From: DATATV01 sp035551355
GTDB taxonomy: Bacteria; Actinomycetota; Actinomycetes; Mycobacteriales; Pseudonocardiaceae
DNA: 41,545 nucleotides
Assembly: GCA_035551355.1 (NCBI GenBank)
Contig: DASZNF010000057.1
Coordinates: 1-41,545 of the forward strand
Reading direction: 5' to 3'
Part shown: positions 32,516 to 40,485 of the stretch, in pieces
How the letters are laid out: every line of letters starts with the position of its first letter
Numbering within the stretch: position 1 is the stretch's first letter
Made by a program: the position numbers and the translations under genes
The notes under the pieces: model-generated
Told to the model about the DNA's origin: nothing
Seen by the model: only the letters and a program-made list of their open reading frames with translations
Databases searched by the model: none

Positions 32516-33529
32516 TCAGTCGTCACCGCGGTCGAGGTGCAGCCTGCCATGCGCACGCCGCACGACCAACCCACCGGGTAGCCACACACCGCCCTGACCA
32601 CGCCAGTTTCCGAGCAGGTCATCAGCCGCACGCAGCTGGGGGTCGGTGAGTTCGCGCACACCCTCGCCCAGTAGCCACAGGCGCAGCACCCGCCGCCGCA
32701 CCGCCACGGGCAAGTCGATCAGCCCGTCGGCGGGCACGGCGCGCTGACCGGGTGTGACATCTGTCTCCATCACCGTGCGGGCCCACGCGTCCAGTGCGTC
32801 GGCGTCCTCGCGCAACTGGGTGGCGGTGCGGGCCAGCGCCGGCGCCACCCCGCCGGAGAGCACGTCCTCCAGCAGCGGCAACACCTCATTGCGCAGTCGC
32901 ACCCGGGTGAACCGCGGATCGGCGTTGTGCGGGTCCTGCCAGGGGGACAAACCCAATCGGGTGCAAGCCGCCATCGTCACCCGTCCGGGTAGTCCGAGCA
33001 GTGGCCGGGCCCACGGCGGGTCCAGCGGCCGCATGCCCGCGATGGACCGCGGCCCGGAGCCCCGGCCGAGCCCGAGCAACACGGTCTCCGCCTGGTCGTC
33101 GAGGGTGTGCCCGAGCAGCACGAGGGCGTCCGGGGCGGGCCGGGCGGCACGCAGCGCGGCATACCGGGCCCGCCGGGCCGCGGCCTCCATCCCGCCGAAC
33201 CCCGTCACCCGAACGGGGAGCACGCGCACCTCGGCCAGCCCGAGCCCGCGCAACTGCTCCGCCGCCTTCTCCGCCACCGCGGCCGAATCCGGTTGCAGCC
33301 CGTGATCCACGATCAGCCCGTGCACGGCCAGTTCCTGCGACGGCGCCAGATAGGCCGTTGCCGCGGCCAGGGCCAGCGAGTCGGCCCCACCGGACACCGC
33401 GACCGCCAGCGATCCGGAGTCAAGGTGCCCGGCCGAGCGCGCACCCGCCAGCAGCCGTCGCACCGCGGCACGGGTCAACGGCACCGCGTCCGGCACCTCG
33501 GGCTCCTGCACCCCTGAATCGTCCCCCAC
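32516..33529 (-). CDS. tilS: tRNA(Ile)-lysidine synthase
   Basis: A 337-residue PP-loop ATPase modifying C34 of the CAU-anticodon tRNA-Ile. The PP-loop is VAVSGGADSLALAAA (about 43-57); further blocks are HGLIVDHGLQPDSA, EAAARRARYAALRA, LLGHTLDDQAETVLLGLGRGSG and the phosphate-contact region NADPRFTRVRLRNEVLPLLE. The C-terminal part is short, as in actinobacterial TilS. The GTG start at 33529 is the longest option. The downstream gene hpt follows by 41 bp. Confidence 0.95.
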   Translation of the reverse strand: MGDDSGVQEPEVPDAVPLTRAAVRRLLAGARSAGHLDSGSLAVAVSGGADSLALAAATAYLAPSQELAVHGLIVDHGLQPDSAAVAEKAAEQLRGLGLAEVRVLPVRVTGFGGMEAAARRARYAALRAARPAPDALVLLGHTLDDQAETVLLGLGRGSGPRSIAGMRPLDPPWARPLLGLPGRVTMAACTRLGLSPWQDPHNADPRFTRVRLRNEVLPLLEDVLSGGVAPALARTATQLREDADALDAWARTVMETDVTPGQRAVPADGLIDLPVAVRRRVLRLWLLGEGVRELTDPQLRAADDLLGNWRGQGGVWLPGGLVVRRAHGRLHLDRGDD

Positions 33530-33577
33530 CCGGGCCCGTGCGCGCCGCGGCGGCTCAGGCCCGTGCTCGGGTCTGGG

Positions 33578-34720
33578 TCAGCCGTGGACGCGGTGCAGCC
33601 AGGCGTCCGGGTCGGTGATCTCCGCGCGGGTGGGCAGCGTGTCCGGCGCGGTCCACACCGCGTTGAACCCGTCCATGCCGACCGCCTCGACCACCTGCTT
33701 GGTGAACGCCGAGCCCTCCGCGTACTGCCGGACCTTTGCCTCCACCCCCAGCAGTGTGCGCAGCACCCGGTCCAGCAGCCCGCCGCCCTTACGCCGCTGG
33801 GTGAACCGCTGCCGGATCACCTCGACCGAGGGCACCACCTCGGGCCCGACCGCGTCCATTACATGGTCGGCGTGGCCCTCCAGAAGGGTGGACAGGGCGA
33901 GCAGCCGGTCCAGCACCTGCCGCTGCTCGGGCGACTGCACCAGTTCGATCAGCGCCACCGGCCCGGACCGGGCCGCACCGGAGCGGAACCGCTGGCGCGC
34001 GGTGCGCACGATCTCCGGCAGCCGGCCCAGCGCGTCCAGCGCGCCCTCGTCGACGGTGGACAGCAGCTTGCCGACCTCGGCGGCGAAGTAGTCGCGCAGC
34101 CAGTCCACCGCGGTGAACTGCAGCCGGTGGGTGCACTCGTGCAGGCACACCCAGAGCCGGAAATCGGCCCCGGAAACCTGCAAGGCCTGTTGCGCCGCAA
34201 CGATGTTGGGCGCGACCAGCAACAGCCGCCCGGAGTCGGAGACGTCGTCCGTCTGCTCGGGCACCCCGAACGGGTCGTACTGGCCGAGTACCCGGGAGCT
34301 CAGGAAGGCCAGCACCATCCCGGCCTGCATGCCCGCGGTGCCGGCGAACACGCCGGACAGCGGCCCGGTGTAGGCCACCGGCAGCGCGCCATCGGTGAGC
34401 GCGGCCAGGCCACCGGCCGCGGCCCGCACCCAGTCCGGCCGGTCGACCACCTCGGCCGGGTGCAGCGGCAACCCGATGCCCAGCCCGGTGAGCTGCCGCA
34501 CGTGCTCCTCGGCGGCGGAGGTGACCGAGCGCAGATCGGCCACGGCCGCGCGGGCGTCCTCGGGATCGACCACCGGCCCGCCTCTGGCCAGCGCCTGGCC
34601 GGTGCTCACCGCGACGGACCAGTCCACCGGGGAGTTGGACTCGGCCGACCCCGCGGGACCGGCCGGGCGGGACCACGCTGCCAATGCGGGCTTCACACCA
34701 GCGACGGTACCCGAGACCAC
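33578..34720 (-). CDS. Zinc-dependent metalloprotease, DUF2342 family (mycobacterial Rv3626c position)
   Basis: A 380-residue soluble protein with the zinc site LHECTHRLQF (HExxH) at about 195, and LSTLLEGHADHVMDAVG, whose Glu and His probably complete the metal site. GVEAKVRQYAEGSAFTKQVV and FNAVWTAPDTLPTRAEITDPDAWLHRVHG are typical endings of the family, which is also annotated as coenzyme F420 biosynthesis-associated. The substrate is unknown. No signal peptide is convincing. Starts at GTG 34720 or GTG 34696 are both possible. It lies between dacB and tilS, as in mycobacteria. Confidence 0.9.
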   Translation of the reverse strand: MVSGTVAGVKPALAAWSRPAGPAGSAESNSPVDWSVAVSTGQALARGGPVVDPEDARAAVADLRSVTSAAEEHVRQLTGLGIGLPLHPAEVVDRPDWVRAAAGGLAALTDGALPVAYTGPLSGVFAGTAGMQAGMVLAFLSSRVLGQYDPFGVPEQTDDVSDSGRLLLVAPNIVAAQQALQVSGADFRLWVCLHECTHRLQFTAVDWLRDYFAAEVGKLLSTVDEGALDALGRLPEIVRTARQRFRSGAARSGPVALIELVQSPEQRQVLDRLLALSTLLEGHADHVMDAVGPEVVPSVEVIRQRFTQRRKGGGLLDRVLRTLLGVEAKVRQYAEGSAFTKQVVEAVGMDGFNAVWTAPDTLPTRAEITDPDAWLHRVHG

Positions 34721-34751
34721 GGGCCCGGGGACGGGTCGGAAACCGGACGGT

Positions 34752-34792
34752 AACCCCGCGCTGGGCTCGGATTACCGCCGCACCGCGGGGTT
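34752..34792 (-). terminator. Hairpin downstream of the D-Ala-D-Ala carboxypeptidase gene
   Basis: AACCCCGCG (34752-34760) and CGCGGGGTT (34784-34792) are exact complements with a 23-nt loop, starting 22 bp after the dacB-like stop. A competing GGTAA/TTACC pair lies in the same segment. Confidence 0.5.
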
Positions 34793-34813
34793 CCGCGTTG
34801 GAAACCCGCCCGG

Positions 34814-37800
34814 CTATCCGGTGCAGCCGCAGCCGTGCAGGGCGGCGGCCATCCCGTCCAGCGTGTCCGCGGCCGTGGGGCCGGCCGCGCCGCCGGACAT
34901 CAGCGCGAACACCAGCACCCGCCCGTCGGCGTCCAGCACCACTCCGGCCAGCGTGTTCACGTTCTGGTCGGACAGCGTGCCGGTCTTGGCCCGCACCCAG
35001 CCCCGGCCCGCCGACGCCGGCGCGGTGAGGTACCGGTCGAACAGCGTGCCGCTCCCCCCGGCTACCGGCAGCCCGGTCAGCAACGGCCGCAATCTGGCCA
35101 CCCGCGGGTCCGAGGAACCGTCCGGATTGGCCGCGACCCGCAACACCTGCGCGAGCAGGCGAGCAGGCACAGAATCCTGAGTGGACAGTCCACTTGAGTC
35201 CGAAAGGGACAGTCCACTGATGTCAAACCCGTTGCGCTGCAACACGTCCTTGACCGCCGTGGTGGCGCCCTGGAAGGACTCCGGCTGATTGTCCGCCTTG
35301 GCCACGGCTCGGCCGAGCGCCTCGGCGAGCAGGTTGTCCGAGATCTGCAGCAGATTGGTCACCAGATCTTCCAGCGGCGCGGAATGCACCGTGCCCAGCA
35401 CCTGCGCACCACTGGGCGCGGTACCCCCGACGGTGACCGCCGAGGCGCTCACCCCGAGCCGGGAGGCGAACGCCGAGCCGAGCGCCTGGGCCGGAGCCTG
35501 GGTCCGCGGGGTGTCCCCGAGGTTGCTCATGCTGGCCGGGGACAGCCGGCCGCCGTCCATCATCGCCGAGACCATCTGGGTGTAGTCGTCGTAGGGCGGG
35601 CTCTGCGCCCAGCCCGGGCCGTAGACCGGACCGGAGTAGGCACTGGTGTCGATGACGATGCGGCTGATCGCGCCCGGATGCGCCTTCTTGACCTGCGCGA
35701 CCAGATCGTCCAGCCGCGCCGAGCCCGGGTAGACCGAATCCTGCGGCGCGGACAGCGAGTTCAGCGTCGGGTCACCGCCGCCGACCAGCACCACGGTGCC
35801 CGGATCGCTGCCCGCGACCACCGTTGTGTCCAATGTGGACTGCGGATCGAGCGACAACAACGCGGCCGCCGAGGTGAGCACCTTGTTGGTGGACGCGGGC
35901 AACTGGGCGTTCGAGGAGTTGCGGTCGTACAACACGGTGCCGGTGCTGGCGTCCAGCACGGTCCCGGTGAACGTGCCCAACTGCGGATTCGCGGCCAGCG
36001 CGGACAGTTGCGCGTTGACCCCCGACGCCGTCGGCGCCCCCGACTGCCCGCCCGTGGCCGGGGCGAGCAACTGGGAGAAGTTCACCGGCGACGGCGCCCC
36101 TTCCGTCTCGGTCGCGCTGGAGCCGGACAGCCCCACCGCGCGACGCACCCCCGGCGACCCGATCAACAGCCCCGCGACCACCACGAGCACGCCGAGCAGC
36201 ACACCCAGCGAGATCAGCAACGGCTTTCCGCCGCGCCGCGACCGGCTGGGCCGCGGCGCGGACTGCTCGTCCGCGTAGTCCGAGTCGTAGTCGGCGCCGG
36301 TGTGGGTGCCGGTGTGGTAGCCCGAGTCGTAGTCGGTGGGTGGGGGCGCGCTCTGGCTCGGCAGGCCCCGGGCGGGCGTGGGCGGCGGCCCGGGCCGGCG
36401 AGTGTCGGTGCGCTGGTTCGGTCCGGCCGGCGGCCGCGGCTCGGTCGGCCCGATCCGCAACGGCCCGACCCGGCGTGGCATCGCCCGCGTGTCGTCGTCC
36501 CGCACCGGCGGGATGAACTGCGTGCTCTGCATATCGGCCTGCGACGGGCGGCGCGGAGTGTCCCGGAAGACCGGGATGTGCTGGGTGGCCTCGGCGCCCG
36601 AGGGCGGCGGCACCGGGCCGCGCCCTTGCTGCCCCGGTCCCTGGCCCTGCTGGGTGGTGCCCTGCCCGGGTCCCTGGCCGTGCTGGGTGGTGCCCTGTTG
36701 ACCTTGGCCCTGACCTTGCTGGCCCGGTTGGCCCTGCTGGCCGGGCCCCTGCGGGGCTTGCTGGAACGAACTGGGCTGGCCAGAGCCCTGCTGGCTTGTT
36801 CCGGGCCGGCCGGCCCCTTGCTGAGTCGTCCCGGACTGGCCGGGTCCCTGCTGAGTCGTTCCCGACCGGCCGGAGCCCTGCTGGGTTGGGCCGAACAGGG
36901 CGGGGATGAACTGGGTGGTCTCCGCCGGGCTGGGTGCCTGGGCCCCGGATTCCCGAGCCGTGCCCTGTCCGCCCGGCCCTTGCGGTCCGCCGCCCTGCTG
37001 ATCGCCGCCCGGCCGCCCGGAGCCCTGTTGCCCGGAACCTTGCTGCCCGGTCCCGGCCTGACCGGAGCCTTGCGGACTGAGTCCCTGCGAGGACTGTCCC
37101 GTTCCCTGGGGCCCACCGCTCGGCGGCCGGGCACCCGGCCGCAACGGCGAGGTCTGCTGCGCGCCCGAGCCCGAGCCTCCGGACTCGCCCCGCTTGCCGT
37201 CCGCACGGCCGTCCGGCTCTGCGCGCAGACCGATCTCGCTGGAGTCCCGGCGATCCCGGTCGGTCCCACGTTCGTCGCGTTCGGCGTCGGCGCGATCCCG
37301 CTCGCGCTCCATCCGTTCCAGGTCGCGGCGGTCCCAGGTCTCAGTCGGCGCGCCCTGGTCATCACCGGCCCGGCGGTCGCGCTCGGCCCGAGCCCGCTCG
37401 GCCCGATCCCGGTCGGTTCGCTCGCGGTCGGTTCGCTCGCGGTCGGCCCGGTCGTGGTCCTCCTGTTCGAGCTGCTCCAGCTCGCGGCGATCCCAGGTCT
37501 CAGTCGGCGGACCCTCGTCAACGTCGGCCCGCCCGGCCCGATCCCGGTCTTCCCGCTCAAGCTGCTCCAGCTCGCCGCGATCCCACGCCTCAGTCGGCGG
37601 ACCCTCGTCAACGTCGGCCCGCCCGGCCCGCTCGGGGACCTGGTCCTCGGGCTCCCGGTCGTCCCGGATCGCGGGCAGGATCTGGGTGGCCGAGACGTCC
37701 CGCGGCCGCAACGGGACGGCTGGAGCCTGGTCCTCGCGCGCCGCCCCCTCGTCGGCCCCAGCCTCGTCGGCCTCAGCGAGATCCGCCCCGTCGAGATCGG

Positions 37801-39727
37801 CCCCGTCGACATCGGCCGGAGCCTCGGCGACCGGCTCGTCCTCGCGCCGTTCGCTCTTGTCGCGCTCGCTCTTGTCGCGTTCGTCGCCCAGACGTTCCTC
37901 GCCGGGCCGCTCATCGGCCCGCCCGCCGTCGTGGCGCTCGTCGTCCGACCGTTCATCGCCGGGCAGTCCGTCGCCAGGCTCTCGGTCACCGGACCGGTCA
38001 CCGGAACCATCACGGCCGGACATCCGGCCGCCCGCCCGCCCACGGCCGAGCCGCTCGTCGCCCGGCCGCTCACCGGAAGGCCCTTGATCGCCAGGTCGGC
38101 CGGCGCCAAGCGCCAAGTCGCCAGGCCGGTCGGCGGCCCGTTCTCGATCGCCGGTCGACTCCGTGCCCGATTCCCGGTCCTCGACTCGCTCGTCAGCAGG
38201 ACCTCGGTCGCCGGGCCGCTCATCAGCGGACTCGCGGTCACCGGACTGCTCGTCACCGGACTGCTCATCGCCGGGCAGCTCATCGCCGGGCCGTCTGTCG
38301 CTGGGCTGCCCACTGTCGGGCTGTCTGTCGCTGGGCCTGTCCGCGCCGGGCCGCTCGTCGACCAGCGACGCCTCGGCCGAGGCGGCCGAGGATTCCGCCG
38401 CCTCGACGGCTTCCGGTTCCGGTGGCGGAGCGGGCCGCCCCCGGCGCGAGATCGTCGGCCGCGGCGCGGGGACGAACTTCTGGGTCGGTGGATCGGCGGG
38501 CCTCGACGGTTTCTCGTCCGCGGGCTCGGCTTCCGCTTCGGCCCGCTCCGGGCGACGCAGCGGCGCTGTTTCCTGAACCGGGGTATCAAGCGCCGCCGTC
38601 TCCTCAGCGCTCCCGGATTCCAGTGCCGCCGTCTCGGCGCTCCCGGATCCCGGTGCCGCCGTGTCCGCGCCTCCAGATCCCGATGCCGCCGTCTCGGCGC
38701 CTCCGGATTTCGGTGCCGCCTTGTCCGCGCCTCCGGATTTGGCGGGCGAGTCATCGGCGCTTCCCGATTTCCGGGTCGCTTCGGTCGAGTCGTCCGCGGC
38801 GCTCGATTCGGCCGCGGCCCCAGCTCCCTTTCCGGCTACCTCGTCCGCACCGGGACGCGGAATCCCGGCGGTCTCGGCCGCGGGCTGCGCAAGTGCGGCC
38901 TTCCCGAGCGCCGACGTCTCCTCGGCCGAACGACCGGTCGTCTCCTTGTCCGGGCGACGGATCTCGGCAGTTTCCTCGGCTGGCAGCCGCCGCTCGGCCG
39001 TCGACTGCTCGGCCGTCGACTGCTCGCCGGACGCCCCCTCGCCGACCCCGGACCCGGATTTGCTCTCGTCGCCCGACCCGACGCCGGAATCGCGCCCACC
39101 GGACTGCCGCTCGTCGCCGGTGCCCCCGCCTTCCGCGCCTACCTCGCCTATCGCGCCTACCTCGGCCTCGGACGCACGCCCGTCGTCCGCCAGGCCGCGT
39201 CCGGCCAAATTCGCATCGGCCCGCTCGGCCTTCTCCGGCTCGTCTTCACCATCGGATCGGGCGGCTTCACCATCGGATCGGGCAGCCTGCTCACCCGCCG
39301 CCGAACCAGCACCCGATCCCACCCCGGAGCCACGCTCCGCCGCCCCACCGGCCCCCGTGCCACCGGCCCCCGAACCAGCCGTCGAACCCGAGCTCGCCTT
39401 GGCGCCATTGTCCGAGGCCCCAGCGGTACCCGAATCGCCGGCCGCCGAACCGGACCCAGCCTCCGTTTTCCCCGCGCTCGCTCCCGCGCCCGACGACCCG
39501 GCCCCCGATCCAGACCCGGGCTCCGAGTCCTCCTCGGCTGGCCATTCATCCGTCGCCGGAAAGGCCGGAAAGGCTGAATCGTCCGGTTCATCCGGCCATT
39601 CGGGTTCACTCGACGGAGTGGTTCGCGGTTTCGGCGACCGCCCCCCGGACGCACCTGTGGGCTCGGACACGTTCTCGTCGCTGTCCAGGTCCGGCCACTC
39701 TCCGCCGGGTCCACCCGGTTCCTGCAC
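34814..39727 (-). CDS. dacB: D-alanyl-D-alanine carboxypeptidase (peptidase S13, DacB type) with about 1165-residue disordered cytoplasmic extension
   Basis: A 1637-residue protein. A membrane segment at about 1169-1190 (PLLISLGVLLGVLVVVAGLL) is followed by the S13 catalytic domain: ASTNK with Ser1279 and Lys1282, ISDN near 1463, and RAKTGTLSDQNVNTLAG with Lys1581. This part matches mycobacterial Rv3627c, which is only about 460 residues, and it trims peptidoglycan stem peptides outside the membrane. Everything before the membrane segment is low complexity and should be cytoplasmic: acidic Ser/Gly/Ala-rich (1-450), pentads of the [GA]D[ER]xx type (about 455-622), Asp/Arg-rich repeats (about 625-830), Gly/Gln-rich (about 855-1045), and four TQ-x-x-P motifs. 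The GTG at 39727 has AGGAGG 6 nt upstream, and the frame is uninterrupted. Divergent from ppa. Confidence 0.9.
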   Translation of the reverse strand: MQEPGGPGGEWPDLDSDENVSEPTGASGGRSPKPRTTPSSEPEWPDEPDDSAFPAFPATDEWPAEEDSEPGSGSGAGSSGAGASAGKTEAGSGSAAGDSGTAGASDNGAKASSGSTAGSGAGGTGAGGAAERGSGVGSGAGSAAGEQAARSDGEAARSDGEDEPEKAERADANLAGRGLADDGRASEAEVGAIGEVGAEGGGTGDERQSGGRDSGVGSGDESKSGSGVGEGASGEQSTAEQSTAERRLPAEETAEIRRPDKETTGRSAEETSALGKAALAQPAAETAGIPRPGADEVAGKGAGAAAESSAADDSTEATRKSGSADDSPAKSGGADKAAPKSGGAETAASGSGGADTAAPGSGSAETAALESGSAEETAALDTPVQETAPLRRPERAEAEAEPADEKPSRPADPPTQKFVPAPRPTISRRGRPAPPPEPEAVEAAESSAASAEASLVDERPGADRPSDRQPDSGQPSDRRPGDELPGDEQSGDEQSGDRESADERPGDRGPADERVEDRESGTESTGDRERAADRPGDLALGAGRPGDQGPSGERPGDERLGRGRAGGRMSGRDGSGDRSGDREPGDGLPGDERSDDERHDGGRADERPGEERLGDERDKSERDKSERREDEPVAEAPADVDGADLDGADLAEADEAGADEGAAREDQAPAVPLRPRDVSATQILPAIRDDREPEDQVPERAGRADVDEGPPTEAWDRGELEQLEREDRDRAGRADVDEGPPTETWDRRELEQLEQEDHDRADRERTDRERTDRDRAERARAERDRRAGDDQGAPTETWDRRDLERMERERDRADAERDERGTDRDRRDSSEIGLRAEPDGRADGKRGESGGSGSGAQQTSPLRPGARPPSGGPQGTGQSSQGLSPQGSGQAGTGQQGSGQQGSGRPGGDQQGGGPQGPGGQGTARESGAQAPSPAETTQFIPALFGPTQQGSGRSGTTQQGPGQSGTTQQGAGRPGTSQQGSGQPSSFQQAPQGPGQQGQPGQQGQGQGQQGTTQHGQGPGQGTTQQGQGPGQQGRGPVPPPSGAEATQHIPVFRDTPRRPSQADMQSTQFIPPVRDDDTRAMPRRVGPLRIGPTEPRPPAGPNQRTDTRRPGPPPTPARGLPSQSAPPPTDYDSGYHTGTHTGADYDSDYADEQSAPRPSRSRRGGKPLLISLGVLLGVLVVVAGLLIGSPGVRRAVGLSGSSATETEGAPSPVNFSQLLAPATGGQSGAPTASGVNAQLSALAANPQLGTFTGTVLDASTGTVLYDRNSSNAQLPASTNKVLTSAAALLSLDPQSTLDTTVVAGSDPGTVVLVGGGDPTLNSLSAPQDSVYPGSARLDDLVAQVKKAHPGAISRIVIDTSAYSGPVYGPGWAQSPPYDDYTQMVSAMMDGGRLSPASMSNLGDTPRTQAPAQALGSAFASRLGVSASAVTVGGTAPSGAQVLGTVHSAPLEDLVTNLLQISDNLLAEALGRAVAKADNQPESFQGATTAVKDVLQRNGFDISGLSLSDSSGLSTQDSVPARLLAQVLRVAANPDGSSDPRVARLRPLLTGLPVAGGSGTLFDRYLTAPASAGRGWVRAKTGTLSDQNVNTLAGVVLDADGRVLVFALMSGGAAGPTAADTLDGMAAALHGCGCTG
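37471..37630 (-). repeat. Direct repeat of 70 bp at 90-bp offset inside dacB
   Basis: 37471-37540 and 37561-37630 differ at only 3 of 70 positions. They encode tandem GRADVDEGPPTExWDRxELEQLE units; a third, more diverged unit (PTETWDRRDLERME) is encoded near 37318-37360. Confidence 0.9.
37860..38360 (-). repeat. 15-bp periodic tract encoding about 30 [GA]D[ER]xx pentads in dacB
   Basis: The encoded stretch runs GADRP, SDRQP, SDRRP, GDELP, GDEQS, GDEQS, GDRES, ADERP, GDRGP and so on for about 165 residues, with drift toward ERDKS ERDKS at the end. Adjacent units share long DNA identity, for example the repeated GACTGCTCGTCACCG-like block near 38240-38275. Confidence 0.8.
38594..38747 (-). repeat. 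30-bp minisatellite, about five copies, in dacB
   Basis: Units begin CGCCGTCTC or CGCCGTGTC on the plus strand and recur every 30 bp (33 for the first copy). They encode the alternating SGxADxAAP/SGSAETAAL decapeptide pattern of the N-terminal acidic region. Confidence 0.8.
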
Positions 39728-39869
39728 GCGGGCCTCCTGCTCGGGTGCGCCAGTCGGATCAAGGGGGCAAGGTCACACCGGTCTCCTTGACCGTCGGTCA
39801 GATCCGGTGCGCTGCGTGGTCCACACTATGGGGTACCGAATAACAGCTGCGAGGCAAGTGAGGACCGGC

Positions 39870-40385
39870 GTGGACTTCGACGTCACCATTGAGATCCCCA
39901 AGGGACAGCGCAACAAGTACGAGGTCGACCACAAGACCGGCCGTATCCGCCTGGATCGGACCCTGTTCACCGCCACCCAGTACCCCGCCGACTACGGGTA
40001 CATCGACGACACCCTCGGCCAGGACGGCGACCCGCTGGACTGCCTCGTGCTGGTCCAGGAGCCCACCTTCCCGGGCTGCCTGATCCGCTGCCGGGCCATC
40101 GGCATGTTCCGGATGACCGACGAGAAGGGCCCGGACGACAAGGTCATCGCGCTGCCCACCGACGACCCTCGGCAGGAGCACCTGCGGGACATCCACCACC
40201 TGAACAAGTTCTACCGGCTGGAGATCCAGCACTTCTTCGAGGTCTACAAGGACCTGGAACCAGGCAAGAGCGTCGAGGGCGCCACCTGGGCCGGCCGGGA
40301 CGAGGCCGAAGCGGAGATCGAGAAGTCCTACCAGCGCGCCCGCGACCACGAGGCGGAGCACGCCGAGGAACCGGCCGAGCGCTGA
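39870..40385 (+). CDS. ppa: Inorganic pyrophosphatase (family I)
   Basis: A 171-residue soluble pyrophosphatase with EIPKGQRNKYEVDHKTGRIRLDR, the metal-binding signature DGDPLDCLVL (Asp/Asp/Asp), and DEKGPDDKVIALP. It hydrolyses pyrophosphate and pulls biosynthetic reactions forward. The GTG at 39870 (VDFDVTIEIPKG) has GAGG 7 nt upstream; the frame extends upstream but antisense to dacB and not family-like. It is divergent from dacB, as in mycobacteria, and is followed by a perfect terminator. The C-terminal EAEHAEEPAER tail is acidic. Confidence 0.97.
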   Translation: MDFDVTIEIPKGQRNKYEVDHKTGRIRLDRTLFTATQYPADYGYIDDTLGQDGDPLDCLVLVQEPTFPGCLIRCRAIGMFRMTDEKGPDDKVIALPTDDPRQEHLRDIHHLNKFYRLEIQHFFEVYKDLEPGKSVEGATWAGRDEAEAEIEKSYQRARDHEAEHAEEPAER

Positions 40386-40387
40386 GC

Positions 40388-40430
40388 TGAACTGGGGCGG
40401 CGGCCACCGCAGCTCCGCCGCCCCAGTTCA
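40388..40430. terminator. Perfect 16-bp stem terminator between ppa and glyA
   Basis: TGAACTGGGGCGGCGG (40388-40403) and CCGCCGCCCCAGTTCA (40415-40430) are exact complements with an 11-nt loop, 2 bp after the ppa stop. Because ppa and glyA converge here, it probably serves both. Confidence 0.85.
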
Positions 40431-40485
40431 ACAGTCTCCGACCGGCCCGGGACCCAACCAGGCGAACCGGCTCGGTCCGGTCAAC

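Noticed and set aside
35384..39577. Plus-strand open frame of 1397 codons, and a minus-strand frame of 846 codons at 36214-38754
   Set aside because: Both overlap the carboxypeptidase gene. They arise because its repetitive GC-rich DNA lacks stops in other frames; neither shows a domain or a good ribosome binding site linked to a recognisable start.
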